A DNA stretch of 64,000 nucleotides, from positions 392,505 through 456,504 of the forward strand of contig JANPYM010000005.1 in NCBI GenBank assembly GCA_025890175.1, written 5' to 3'. Source of the DNA: Ciborinia camelliae. Taxonomy: Eukaryota; Ascomycota; Leotiomycetes; Helotiales; Sclerotiniaceae. The position numbers were made by a program, and so were the translations under genes. Shown here piece by piece: positions 24,830-36,549 of this stretch. The notes below the pieces were generated by a model. That model was not told the DNA's origin and did not search any database. It saw only the letters and a program-made list of their open reading frames with translations. Numbering within the stretch: position 1 is the first letter of the stretch; each line of letters begins with the position of its first letter.

Positions 24830-26161
24830 CTAAATATGGGGCAAAAAGTTCGACCAGTCGAGATCCTGAAATATAATATTAGGCATTGCCCTCAAAGCTA
24901 TTACCGCTTCCCCCAAAACCAAAACCCTTGCCAAGATGTATCCAACGACAAACGGTCCATGGACAAATAGCTTTCCCCAAGGTGGCAACATAGCAGCGAC
25001 TTCTAGAACAGTTGATGCCTCTCTTTTGAAGATAACTCTCCCGACGAAAGGTGCGAAGTGGGCGCCGAGTGGCAATGCGAAAATGAACATTATGATCAAC
25101 CCCAAGTCTACAATATTCGAGATCTCGTAAATCGAAAACTCCACATGTGTTGGAAACGGGACTGTCCATGCGACACCAATGTGGAGACCGTAGAACATGG
25201 CCTGGAAAAATATTAAATATAGTGTAAGGCCCCACCCAATTCCTTCGGCTGGATGAATTGTGCTGTTGGCGATTGTCTTTTGAGGTCTAATTGACGTAAC
25301 TGGAGGCTTTCTAGGTCGTAAAAACTGCTGAATATCAAATGTAGCCTTGACCCCGAACCAGAAAGGAGCAATGAGACTCTTCGAGTCTGGCGCCGGCGTA
25401 ATGAAATCTAGTGGCGTTCGTTCGAAGCTTTCCGGATCATGATCTGGCATGCACAGCTCCTCAGTGGTCTCACTCAAGGGCAATGTCAAGGGCCTGGCTG
25501 GATCGAGGGGCTTGTTCCACCAGAAAAAGAATGTATGCATGGTACAGAGAATGAAGGCTAGCGTTTCGAGCTCCACGGGAGCAATATTAAGCCCTTCAAC
25601 GCTCCGGCCAATACATGCCATGCAGAACCATGCCATCTGAGCCATCGTTACAGATCTTGCGAGCCCATCCGCTTTGTTCACGGCTCGAATGTCATCGATG
25701 TCGATTGGAGGAAGCAATAGCTCTTTGTGCTTGATCAAATATGCCAGTTGATAGCTGTTGATGGCGAAAGGATCCGAGTCTCTTGGGGCTACCATTATTC
25801 CACCCATATCAGCGAAGAATCCATGTCTTATTGTCCATTCCTCGTGGCCGAGATCCCGAAAAGTGCGGACTGATTGCCTTGCGGAGATCCATTGCTCGGC
25901 TGCGAGAGCGACGAGAACTTCCGGGAAGAAGACTGCGAACATCTGCCATCGAAACTTGTACAACATCATACGCCAACCACGGCCGTTCTTCTGCTCCGGA
26001 ATGTTCAAACATAAAGCAGTCCATGTACAAAGCCATACAGTGCTCAAGGAGCTCCAAATGATAGTTAGCGTCCCCCGAGTATTTGGGCTCGACACCCATC
26101 CACAAACCAGGTCCTCAGTTGAACAGACAGTCGTGTTGTTAAAAAGACTTTGTAGAAGCAT
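24830..26161 (-). CDS. Polytopic membrane protein of unknown function
   Basis: Single-exon frame of 443 residues with an authentic ATG and TAG. Opening residues include two Cys and an NNTT glycosylation sequon, then 'GWVSSPNTRGTLTIIWS', a start typical of a widespread uncharacterised fungal family. Hydrophobic segments are visible at ~28-52, ~66-90, ~200-225, ~308-332, ~345-368 and ~395-425; the loop between (residues ~100-190) is soluble. Conserved-looking pieces are 'HGFFADMGGI' and 'PAEGIGWGLTLYLIFFQAMFYGLHIGVAW'. No transporter or enzyme motif is recognisable. The plus-strand frames across this gene are shadows. It is divergent from the oxidoreductase gene at 27291, with ~1.1 kb between. 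Confidence 0.82.
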   Translation of the reverse strand: MLLQSLFNNTTVCSTEDLVCGWVSSPNTRGTLTIIWSSLSTVWLCTWTALCLNIPEQKNGRGWRMMLYKFRWQMFAVFFPEVLVALAAEQWISARQSVRTFRDLGHEEWTIRHGFFADMGGIMVAPRDSDPFAINSYQLAYLIKHKELLLPPIDIDDIRAVNKADGLARSVTMAQMAWFCMACIGRSVEGLNIAPVELETLAFILCTMHTFFFWWNKPLDPARPLTLPLSETTEELCMPDHDPESFERTPLDFITPAPDSKSLIAPFWFGVKATFDIQQFLRPRKPPVTSIRPQKTIANSTIHPAEGIGWGLTLYLIFFQAMFYGLHIGVAWTVPFPTHVEFSIYEISNIVDLGLIIMFIFALPLGAHFAPFVGRVIFKREASTVLEVAAMLPPWGKLFVHGPFVVGYILARVLVLGEAVIALRAMPNIIFQDLDWSNFLPHI

Positions 26162-27290
26162 TGCTCTTTCAAAATAGATTAGCGTGTAACGGTGAGTTTA
26201 ATGCTAATGTGGCGATCAAAATGAGCGGAGAGAGCTACCGCAATTATCATCGAGGCACTAAAATCAATGCTCCAGAAGTCAGTTTTTTGATTGTGGATAA
26301 GGCTCTTTCATCTTAATGTTTTCGGGAGCTGAAGCTCAGACTCGGTTGCTTTTAGGTTTATGATATCTTGATCAATTTAGAAATAGATCATTACGGTGGG
26401 GGAAATGCTGGCCGAAATAAGATAAGAATAGTATACTCTGAGAATCAAAATGATGGGAAAGATGGGTAAAGGTGGTGTACAGCACCTCACGAGTGGTTCA
26501 ATCATTCTGCATAAATGTAGTTTATTGAAACCTCGGCGCATCCAAACCCAGTTACATATTCAGAACTTCGAAAATCCTGCTTGACGTGCCATCAGGGGGT
26601 TTTCAAGCTTGAGCTTCTTTATAGATAAGAATACTAGGTACCTACATGTGCAGCTTCTATAGATTATGTATGGGTTATGCCCCAGCAGTATGCACGGGCT
26701 CTTACATTGGGGCGAGGGGTCGTAACGAGTTTCTACTCTTTAGACGTTTCCTATTGGCCATCTTCTTCGGTACCGACAGAAATTATAGTTGCGCACCCCA
26801 GAATCAAAAATAAGTACTATGATTGCTATAATTGCGATTAATTGAAAGCTAATCCGCTTATCTACTACTAAATACTTCGATTGCCGAAGGAAGAGTGCAT
26901 CAGGATACCTAATGGCAAAAAAAGATATTCATCTAATAAGTATTGTATTTCTTCATTTATAAAAGGGGGAGGTTAGTACACGCATATCATTACGAAAGCG
27001 GTAAGGTGTCACTCTATACCCGGTTGTGGCTCATGCTGACTGCATACAATACTACCACACGTGTTTCACAGTATCTCCACAAATTCTGTAGCCGCCCATG
27101 AATCTGCAAGATGGTGCTATTCCTGAATCATCGTATCATGCTAGATTGCTCACACGACAAATTCTGTAGTCCTCGGTGAATCTCCAAGATGGTGCTATTC
27201 ATGAATCCTCGCTTGACATGATAAACTCGTTGTTAAATTCTCGTTGCTTCTTTCCAAACTCTTAACAAGCTACAACAAATATACTACACA
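26162..27290. other. Divergent promoter region
   Basis: Upstream region of the membrane protein (-) and the DHCR24-like gene (+). A duplicated 55-bp segment sits close to the latter (listed separately). No coding frame is supported. Confidence 0.5.
27079..27211 (+). repeat. Imperfect 55-bp direct duplication in a promoter
   Basis: Copies at 27079-27133 and 27157-27211 (78 bp apart) share ACAAATTCTGTAG, then ATGGTGCTATTC and GAATC with a few differences between. The second copy ends 80 bp before the start codon of the oxidoreductase gene, so it could duplicate regulatory sites or lie in the leader. Confidence 0.75.
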
Positions 27291-28805
27291 ATGGGTAGTC
27301 ACGAAACGGCAGTAAAGGCGGTCGCGGCCTCAGTTAGAGCTTTCTACGCTCGAAAAGAAGCATTCCGGATTTACCATGGCTCAACAAACAGTACCAGACC
27401 TCGACAGAGTCAAAACAAGCTGGTGGATATTAGTAGCCTCAGGAACGTCTTGCACATTGATCCGATAGGTCGATCGGCCCTTGTTGAACCGAATGTTCCC
27501 ATGGATCGGTTGATCGAGGCGACCATGGAGCATAATCTGATACCACCGGTAGTAATGGAGTTTCCTGGCATCACTGTTGGTGGGGGATATGCAGGCTCAG
27601 CTGGGGAGAGCAGCTCGTTTAAATACGGCTATTTTAACGAGACTGTCAATTCTGTTGAAATGGTGCTAGCCAATGGAGACGTCATCACAGCGTCTAATTC
27701 TCAAAACTCGGATCTATTCAGGGGGGCTGCTGGTGCTTTGGGAACTCTAGGCATTACCACCCAAATCGAATTACAGCTAATTCCTGCCAAGAGGTTTGTT
27801 CGGCTCACCTATGAGCGAACATCCTCGATTGGCGAAACTATTGAAGCTGTCAAGACAGAAATCGGTAATCCAGCCAATGATTACGTCGATGGTATCATGT
27901 TTTCCAAAGAATTTGGCGTTATTATGACTGGCAAGTTGACAGATGACAAGCCTGATACCATCAACGAGCAGTCTTTCAGCCATGCTAAAGATCCCTGGTT
28001 TCATCTACATATCCAGGAGCGAATGACTAAAGAATGTCAGACACCTTGTGTCGACTACATACCACTCGGCGATTATCTATTCCGATGGGATAGAGGTGGA
28101 TTCTGGATGGGTCATCAAGCATTTCAATACTTCCCCTTCATTCCATTTAATCGATGGACACGCTGGTTTCTCAACGATTTCATGCATACTCGGATGCTCT
28201 ATCGTGCTCTTCATGGCACTGGCCACTCATTTGAACATATTGTCCAGGATCTATCACTCCCATACTCTACAGCGGAGGAATTCATCGACTACTCGGCAAC
28301 GGAGCTGAATATCTGGCCACTTTGGCTGTGTCCACTACGCGAGATGCAAGGACCGACATTTCATCCTTCAACCACACTACCAGGCCCAAGTAGCGCCGCA
28401 AAGCCAATGTTAAATATCGGTCTCTGGGGTCCAGGATCTAAGAATCGAGATGAGTTTTTCCGACAAAATCGTCGACTGGAGAAGAAACTTGCGGATTTGG
28501 GGGGTTTCAAGGTTCTATACTCGCACACGTACTATACCGAGACGGAATTTTGGGGGCTTTATGATAAGAAATGGTATCAAGACTTGCGGGAGAAGTATTC
28601 GGCCACATCTTTGCCAACAGTCTTCGACAAAGTGAAGGTGGACATGTCGAAATTTTCGGGGGTTAAGCTGTCTTGGTATGAGTGGTTCTTTACATTGTGG
28701 CCAATTGCTGGGTTGGTGGGAATCAGGTCTGCTATACGCAGTAAGGACTATTTGTTGCATAGGAAGCCATTCTGGAGGGAAAGGAGAACGGATCATAAGC
28801 CTTAA
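27291..28805 (+). CDS. FAD-linked oxidoreductase, delta(24)-sterol reductase (DHCR24/Dwarf1)-like
   Basis: Intronless, 504 residues. The N-terminal half is a PCMH-type FAD-binding domain: 'VDISSLRNVLHIDPIGRSALVEP' (residues ~45-67), 'MEFPGITVGGGYAGSAGESSSFKYGYF' (~89-115) and 'GAAGALGTLGITTQIELQL'. This arrangement matches DHCR24-like reductases rather than berberine-bridge or lactate oxidases. The C-terminal part has 'LYSHTYYTETEFW' and 'WYQDLREKY', also typical of that family. In plants and animals the enzyme reduces the C24 double bond of sterols; in ascomycetes, which make ergosterol, the substrate of such paralogues is unknown, so a sterol or another isoprenoid is inference. A basic/hydrophobic C-terminus may attach it to ER membrane. 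Confidence 0.87.
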   Translation: MGSHETAVKAVAASVRAFYARKEAFRIYHGSTNSTRPRQSQNKLVDISSLRNVLHIDPIGRSALVEPNVPMDRLIEATMEHNLIPPVVMEFPGITVGGGYAGSAGESSSFKYGYFNETVNSVEMVLANGDVITASNSQNSDLFRGAAGALGTLGITTQIELQLIPAKRFVRLTYERTSSIGETIEAVKTEIGNPANDYVDGIMFSKEFGVIMTGKLTDDKPDTINEQSFSHAKDPWFHLHIQERMTKECQTPCVDYIPLGDYLFRWDRGGFWMGHQAFQYFPFIPFNRWTRWFLNDFMHTRMLYRALHGTGHSFEHIVQDLSLPYSTAEEFIDYSATELNIWPLWLCPLREMQGPTFHPSTTLPGPSSAAKPMLNIGLWGPGSKNRDEFFRQNRRLEKKLADLGGFKVLYSHTYYTETEFWGLYDKKWYQDLREKYSATSLPTVFDKVKVDMSKFSGVKLSWYEWFFTLWPIAGLVGIRSAIRSKDYLLHRKPFWRERRTDHKP

Positions 28806-29299
28806 GCTTCCAACTATTTGCTTGAGCTTCACAAATCTTATGTCTTCTGTTCTGCAAAGAGATGTACCCGTGATGATGGACGTATGAGCCGCGACTATAA
28901 AATTCAAAGGTTGGAATCGACCGATGGATCTTTTCATTCAATTAATTCTTCATTCAGCCAGCCACGTTCTTATCAATCAAGCATATTGTGGCTCAATTGT
29001 GGCTCCAGATTTTGTTGACCTAGCCAGTCAGATTAAAGGAACCACAATAGCTTCACTTGGTCACCCGATACTTCTCATATCTTACCGTCACTTGAAATAA
29101 ATCTCCATTTAGTCCAACTTACATTACAGTTAGTTATAGTTATCCCAAGTTTACCACTAAATTATGGAATAGCTCAGGAAATTTAGTTCGGTCTTCATTA
29201 CTTCATACTTCCTACTTTCTTCGTGTGACACACATCCGGAGCTCATTCTTACGTTATCATCTAAACGACCTTCTTTACTTGTTATCCAGAAAGATTTAA
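28806..29299. other. Intergenic and HET gene promoter
   Basis: Nearly 500 bp between two co-directional genes. No gene or clear element seen. Confidence 0.5.
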
Positions 29300-31477
29300 A
29301 TGACTCCTTATAGATACACAAAACTTAAAAGGGAGGATGAAGAGATCAGGCTTTTAAGATTGATGCCGGGCAAGTGGAGCGACGAGATCTCCCTGATCAT
29401 ATTCCACGCTCCGCTAGTCATTCCGCCCATAGGAAATAGTGTAAACAGGAGGCTCTCACTTGAACAGCTACAGAACACTCTTCCGGAAGATATGTATGTT
29501 ATCGAAAACATAGACGGTCGATACATCTTTCAGCACCGTGGCGGAAAACCAAATTCGTGGGACCATCCGGATCCAGAGTTTGATCGCAGTCTTTACGATT
29601 TGCCGAATCACGGCGCATTGCAGGAGTATAAACCAAGATATGAAGCTCTTTCTTACACCTGGGGATCTATGGAAAATCCGGTAACGGTACATGTTCTAGG
29701 TGAAATCTCTACAAAAATGCAAATTGGGGCTTCGCTTGCTACGGCACTCAGGCAATTAAGGTATACCAATAAGTCGCGAACAATGTGGGTAGATTCTATC
29801 TGTATCAACCAGAATGATATTCCCGAACGTAACCACGAAATTGAACGCATGAGGAACATCTTCTCCTTGGGAACCCGAACCATTATCTGGCTTGGTGAAG
29901 AAGCTGATGACAGTACAATTGCTCTGTCTACCATTGAGTATTATGCGCAGCAAGTCGAATACATAGGCGGTGGATTGGTAGCATCTACCCCAGGAACCAA
30001 ACTAATAGAATGGAGGCACTCAAACTATCGGTTACCATATGATACGAGGACTTGGTCATCTATAAGAGCTCTTTTTCAACGGCCTTGGTTCAGTCGTGTC
30101 TGGGTTCTGCAGGAAGCATTGCTTGGAGACCAAGGATCAACTGTTCAGTGCGGCAAAGCTTTAATTTCCTTCTCTGCTCTTAGAAAAGCAATGTTGGTGC
30201 TAGGAAGAAAAGTTACAACACCAAACGACATAAGGTCTATATTACTGTCATATACACCGGGTATTCTGCCAAGTTCTACGAGAACATTACCCGAGCTCCT
30301 CAGATGGGCCAAAGGCCGCCACTGCAGTGATCCTCGTGATAAAATATATGGAATTCTCGGGTTGGTGCCTCCCCCGATTGTCGATGCAATACGATGCGAC
30401 TATTCTGTTCCGATATCTGAAGTATATAAAAGTGCGATAATAGGCTACGTCACGGTCACAAACAAGCTTGATTTACTCCAACAATGTCGATTGGATCAAC
30501 GATTTAAAGATGGGCCATCCTGGGTACCAAATTGGTATTTCGAAGACAACAACGTTATTATCGGCGTTGACCTAGGAAGATGTCCTTCGGGTTGCTCTTC
30601 TGCACAGACGCGATATCTTGCGCCTAATGGCCTCGAATCCATTGGCATTTATTGTACAAAAGTATCTTCAGTTAAAATCAAATCTTCCGGTAATGCAAGG
30701 GAGACTTTCCAGGCCATTCGTCAATGGGAACCTGAAGGTCTATACTGTAGAGACTACGTCGCAGGTGGCTCGCTAATTGATGCTTTCCTTGAAACTATTT
30801 ATCAAGGACGAACGAAGGAAAGGTACCCTTGGTTCCGGCTTCCGCATGTTGAGAACCTTCGACGAAGCTATCTAGATGCCGTTGCTAAAGATAATCGAAA
30901 TGAAGAAGCAGTGCTAAGTTATGTCTATGGGTTAGATTTTGGTCCAATGGCATTCATAATGACCGAGGAGGGCTATATGGGAACAGGACCGCTCGGAGTT
31001 GAGAAAGGTAGGCTGCGTTTTTTATTCCTACACTTCATTAACAAGCACTGATGGGGATAAGGTGACTATGTATGTGTGCTACTTGGCACCGATCTCCCAA
31101 TGATACTCCGGCCAACACCATCTGGGGAATTCTTAGTCGTAGGATCGTACTTTATCCACGGCTTAATGGACGGAGAAGCAATACTTGGCCCTGTGCCTAG
31201 CACCTGTAAAGTTGAACTGTACAGAAGAAAGGACTCGGGATATTCAACTCACTTTGTCAAAGCTTCAAATAAGACGACGCTTGATGATCCACGTCTCCCA
31301 CCTCTTCCTTCCGAATGGATAGAGATAAATAGAGATGATGGGCCATGTCCATGGCCCATCCGCAGGTCTTCTTTTAAGAACGTTGTGACGGGTGAGAGTA
31401 TGGATTCTGATCCAAGAATGCTTCCAGAGGCATTAATGGAAAGGGGTGTGAAGTTGCAGCAATTTCGACTTGTCTGA
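29300..31477 (+). CDS. Heterokaryon incompatibility (HET) domain protein
   Basis: Two exons: 29300-31007 and 31062-31477 (54-bp intron, GTAGGC to TAAG), 707 residues. The HET domain starts near residue 114 with 'YEALSYTWG', continues with 'WVDSICIN' (~163) and 'TRTIIWLGEEADDS', then 'PWFSRVWVLQEALLG' and 'DPRDKIYGILGL'. The second exon supplies the usual C-terminal module ('GDYVCVLLG' and 'HGLMDGEAILG'). The N-terminal 110 residues include 'EIRLLRLMPG', common before HET domains. Known HET proteins induce programmed cell death when unlike individuals fuse; whether this copy acts in nonself recognition is not shown by sequence. No ankyrin, WD or NACHT repeats follow, and no obvious partner gene is adjacent. 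Frame is intact. Confidence 0.92.
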
Positions 31478-34400
31478 TCTAATAACACACGGTGTTCCCT
31501 TTTATTCTTCCAGCACTCCCGTGAAGTGACGACAAAACTCTGAATGGTACTGTATCACACTTATATGATTCCGCCTATATTTGACTAGATACTGTGGACC
31601 GTGTTTTGTTCCTGCAGGTCTTAATTCCCCCTACTATTACTGGGAACGTACATGGAAGCTTCGGGAAATTGATATTTTGAAACCTCATATTCCTGGCATA
31701 CAAAACTGGATACTCATATGTTGGAGCTATGTGTGATATGGATTCTTTCACTCTTTTATCCAAATAAGAGTGAATTTGATGAAGTTCCTCCTCTCAAGCG
31801 GGGTATTTAATTGTCACGATTTCCTGCCACTGAGCTCTTTTCAAGTCCAAAATGAATAGTGGTTAAATACATTTGGTTTATGGTCGCAAAGAGTTTCGTG
31901 TAATTTTCGAGATGTGCCAAAAGAGCCAATAACCATGTCTAAGAATCTAGGGGTGCAGTCTTCCTCTCCCACCTTTTGAAATGATGATAATATACGTCCA
32001 TTGATGGCAATAATAAAACGACAATATAAATAGATCCGGCAATGAAAATAGATATCCCGCAACAATGAATAAGCTTGTAGATAGTTGTGCATCCTAGAAT
32101 TTTAGTATGCAGTGTGTGAAAAGTGCCCACTAATAGCAAGCAAGTTCCCTCGTGCGTGGACTCCATTGCATAGCATTAAATCCGGATATACTAAGTATTT
32201 ACAGTACCAGAGGATGAGCGCGGTAAATTTATAGTGAGTTGGATTTGTTGAGTGGAGATGAAAACGAGGAGAATGGGATCCGTGGAGCTAAGTGCATGTG
32301 GTCCTGGATCTTACTTCCTTGCTTCGCTATCTGATGACTCATATCTCAGGTCTTTGGGTTGGAGGTAAAAGTACTTAATCCATTCTTCTTGGCATAATGT
32401 TAGATTTATATTACAGCTCGAAAAGCATGCCAGGGCTTTCGAGGTGTAAAATACAGTGGCATTTGCAAATAATTGTGGGGGAAATTCTGTAACAATCAGG
32501 GAGTATCGGCTGAGGTTTAACAGTCACTGAGTTGTCATCTAATAATATTGAAAAAAACGGTCGACGATAACGAGTCTGGGAAACGGACAACAGATAGACG
32601 TGAGTGGGAGTTTCGATATTGGACAGAGTTTTCGGGGGATTTTCTAGTCTAAAATTCTCAAATCGTCAATAGTCTGTTCCAGTTATGAGACCTGAGCTTT
32701 GGCACGGAAAAACAGGTCCTGTGAGCGGGTGTTTGGAAGATAAACGATGTGGATTGAAGATCTAAAGTGTGGCTACTTATAAGCCAGGTCCTAAGCTAAT
32801 TTTACTCTAGTCTAGTGCCCAGGTGACTTGATAAATCCAACTGAATCTGCAATCAAGGGGAATTATAGCTCTATGTTGGGAACTTCCAATACCTCGATTC
32901 ACTGCATTGAGAGGGAAATCAATGTATGAGGGCTAGGTTATTGTATTCTCAGCCACTTGAATGACCTCGGAAGAATACTTGATGCTTTACATTCACCACC
33001 GTAGACAAACCTGCATGGGTCAGTGCAAAGCTAATTAGTCTTCAAAGATGGATATAAAAGTTCGAAGTATGCTGATTCAAAAGGGCATCCTGATGCGATA
33101 TTTTCGGAGACTGAGATATGAACCATGGGGCAAGTAACTGGGAGTAGGGTCTTAAGGTCGATTGTGCTTGAGTAGGTATCTCAATTATAGGGAAAGAATA
33201 TTTGGACTTCGTTCATGGTCTAATAAGATTTAAGAGCATAAAGTTATACTTGTTCCCGAACAAATACATAAACATTGGACTATAGCAAATTTTCAGATCA
33301 ATATAACTTTGATTCGACAGCGCGAGGAATAAACGATAATACTCAGCTAGCAAATCCTACATTTTTTCATTTGCCAGATCAACTTCATACAATATCTATC
33401 ACAGCTCAGACAAAGATCCGTGCTTGACCTGAGGCATAGTTTCATTCTACGCTTGCTTTTCGATAGGTAAACCGCATTATCGAGAAGTTGTTTGGTACAG
33501 CGAAAGTGTGTAAGAAAAATGCATTTCTCATTATGTACTGATTATCTCTGTGCAGCTAGTATTGGCGTAACATTGTTCGCAGTTTAAATAGTTCCCCATG
33601 TGGAAAATATTTCGCGGAGCTGGCATAGCTGGAGTTGTTGCAAGAACACGGGAATATTCTACATTCACTGTGTGCGGTATATGCTACTGTACATAGTTCA
33701 ACCCTACATACAATATGACAATAGTATACCTATATATATCATTATTTCTCCGATGGAGGAAAACATAGATATCTTTATATTATCTAAGGCTAGAGTATTC
33801 ATGTATCTATAAAAACAACACAACTTCTCCAGAAAATTTGTCTTCAAATAAATCAATTAACATCAGAAAATCAAATCAAGGGAAATGCCATCTGATACCT
33901 GTCCAAATCTCGGGTCTCCAATAGCTCTGGTCTGTTTTGCGGCTTGGCAGTGAGTTCTAGATGCAGAGAGAAAAATTCAAATATCCATCCTTCTGCATCT
34001 GAGTTGCATTTACCTCAGCGACAATGTAAAGGATCCAAAGGTAGAAGTGATGAATACTGTCCTAATTACTGTCATTTTTCCCTGGTACATATCACTACGC
34101 AACTTACCAAAACAAAAATATGAACATCTGACTGAGCTGGCGTGCAGCAGTCTAAGAAGATAACTGTCTTCCGCTTGAAGATGGAGAACTTCCGTTCCCT
34201 CTGAGCACTTCCCTTGCAGCGAGACCACGTGCTGATATGAAATACTACCACACCACTCCTATGAATCTCTTCGTACTCTGTAAACAGAAGTTGGAGATCC
34301 TCAGGTTGTGGTTATTTCTATTTATACCAATTATACTACTAGACAATTTCCCGCCCTTCTAGTTTAGTACTGAGTACCTAGATATACTCCTATATGATGT

Positions 34401-34954
34401 CTATTAGCTGATTTTGCATTATACGAAGATCATTAGAAAATTCAGGTACTACAGTTCCAATCTTACAGCAGATAATATTCCAGTTTAAGAAATGTTAGTA
34501 TCACAGGTTTATGTATCCCAAGGAGAGCGCTCCCTGGTATAAAAGGACTTGAAGGTATTGAGAATGCATTCCATAGATATCTTATCATGATGAACCTAAG
34601 GTGCCATCAGGAAAGTGAGGGTGAAACTGGATAGATTACAGGACGCGTGGTATTGGGCCATGTATATGTAGAGAATGGGGAGGATAGAAATATGGAGAAT
34701 AAATGCTGTGATTTTGGTGCATATGGGTTTTCGACAACACTGATTGAGAAAGCATATTTTTTGATAGTGACATTAGCAAATGAGAGGTTCAACGGCGGTA
34801 GTAAGGGGATGAACTGTTGGAGTTGAAAGCATAGGGCTTATACATCATCAAAGCAGTATTTTCATGCATGATATGTAGATAGTAAAAGAAACCAAAATCA
34901 ATCTGATTAACTTTTCTACCCCGGTAAGCTGAAATCTACTTCACAATCTAAAAC
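31478..34954. other. 3.5-kb stretch without a supported gene
   Basis: Moderately AT-rich unique-looking DNA. Short frames at 31575-31763, 31841-32092, 33600-33812, 34010-34228 and 34607-34792 lack support. On the minus strand around 34310-33890 a chain of open segments with GT/AG borders can be built, but it has no start, no family motif and weak splice context, so I do not annotate it. Confidence 0.5.
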
Positions 34955-36549
34955 TTAAAATTCTGGGTTGAGAATATTGCCACCCTCAGGTCCATTCTGA
35001 GCCCTATCTATCCTTTCCTGGGTAGTTTTGAACAATCTAGGAAGAGACATAGGAACGCGAACTTCTTCGAAAGACTGTCCCGTTCGTAACATCTGCGCCA
35101 ATCCCTTCGCCGCAAGCCAAACGACCGTCATACCATGGCCATTAAATCCGGCGAGGATGAATTGACCGGACTTTTCGGGGACGAGGCCAATGTGGGGGTT
35201 GCAGTCGAAGGAATATCCCATTACTGTGTGCACAGTTAGTTCTTTTTGATTGCGCGTCAGATGTGAAGCAACTTACCACCAGTCCAGATGCTCTCAACTT
35301 TTGCATTCGAGTTGTCCCATCCTCGGAAGGTACGCTGCATAAAGTTCTCATAGTATCTGACCTCCATGGTTGGTTCAATCAGCTTGCCATCATCCACATT
35401 ATTATACCATTCGTCTTTATACGGGCGAAATGTTGCTGATGCTCCACCGACAATAATGCTTCCATCGGGCCTAGGAATTAAATAATCAAGAATACCATCT
35501 TCAGTGCGAACAATATAGGAGTTGTCGACAAGAGGTGCAGTTACGCCTTTGGGGACGGTGATATGGCAGCATATGCCTTTGCAAGGAATTATGTTCTTGG
35601 CGTATTCGGGTAGAAGGCCGGAGACATAGGCATTGTTTGCATGGACGACCTTACGTGCACGGATAACTCCTCTTGGAGTTTCGACCAAAAAGTCGCCGTG
35701 AGCTGATTGATTGATTGAAATGACAGGCGTGTTGGTTTGTAAGTTAACGGAGCCGGTGGCTAAGGCGGAAGCGAGGAGAGAGGTGATGAGTTTATATGGG
35801 GACAACGTGGCGGCAGTGTAAGTTGAACATGCCTTTGCACCTTTTATACCGGAGATCTAAACCCAATTAGCAAAAAAGGTCACGAAGATTTTTGGAAATT
35901 ACTTAAACAAGACTCACAGTTTCAGCATTCTTGCCCATGGTAAAGTGAACATCTTCCATATATTGTAGCTTGGGATTAACACGCAAACTTTCGTAGGTAG
36001 CCCTGGCTCGATCAGCAGCTTCTTGATTATTCCATACATCACATGTTCTGGTCAAGGTGAAATCGCAGTCAATCTTCTCCCGCAAGATGAGCTTTTTCAA
36101 TGCTTGAACATGTGCAATCTCAAACTCTGCAATCTCAGCGCCAGCTCTAAGCCCGGCACGGTTAATATAAGTGGGAATATGACCATAAAGATCTGGGCGG
36201 AGATGTCCACCTATTGGCTAGTTAGTATGTAGTTCATCATTGAAAGGGGGTCTTCGGTTGTACCATTTCTTCCAGTGGCACCAGAACAGACAGATCTTGC
36301 TTCAATAATCATGACGGATAACTTAGAGCAGTTGATTGTAGTCTCATCTTTGACAAGATGGTATGCCGTAGATACTCCAGCATAACCTGCACCAATGATA
36401 ATGACATCAATGACTTCGTTGTCTGGAAGAACATCAGTGGTTCGGTGATCATGAAGGGGGTGTTTTTCAGCATGCCAGAAAGGCTCCGTGGAATTCTTCG
36501 CAGGGGTTGGAAGAGTTGGAAAATCGGTAGAAGTCTGTGGATCCGCCAT
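34955..36549 (-). CDS. FAD-dependent oxidoreductase (DAO family)
   Basis: Four exons: 36549-36264, 36210-35918, 35856-35277, 35223-34955, summing to 475 residues plus stop. The dinucleotide-binding motif GAGYAG is at residues 53-58 inside 'DVIIIGAGYAGVSTAYHL'. 'GATGRNGGHLRPDLYG' (split by intron 1) is the DAO-family loop near the flavin. Later come 'DYLIPRPDGSIIVGG' and, spanning intron 3, 'WTGVMGYSFDCNPHIG', closing with 'ILAGFNGHGM'. Members oxidise secondary or tertiary amines and amino acids such as sarcosine, pipecolate or D-amino acids; the substrate here cannot be read from sequence. No signal peptide; the C-terminus 'NPEF' is not a PTS1. It is divergent from an amino acid permease (38076), which hints at amino acid or amine catabolism. 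Confidence 0.9.

Noticed and set aside
33890..34310. Chain of minus-strand open segments with GT/AG borders
   Set aside because: No start codon, no recognised family, one intron would be only ~46 bp without a branch site; chance cannot be excluded.
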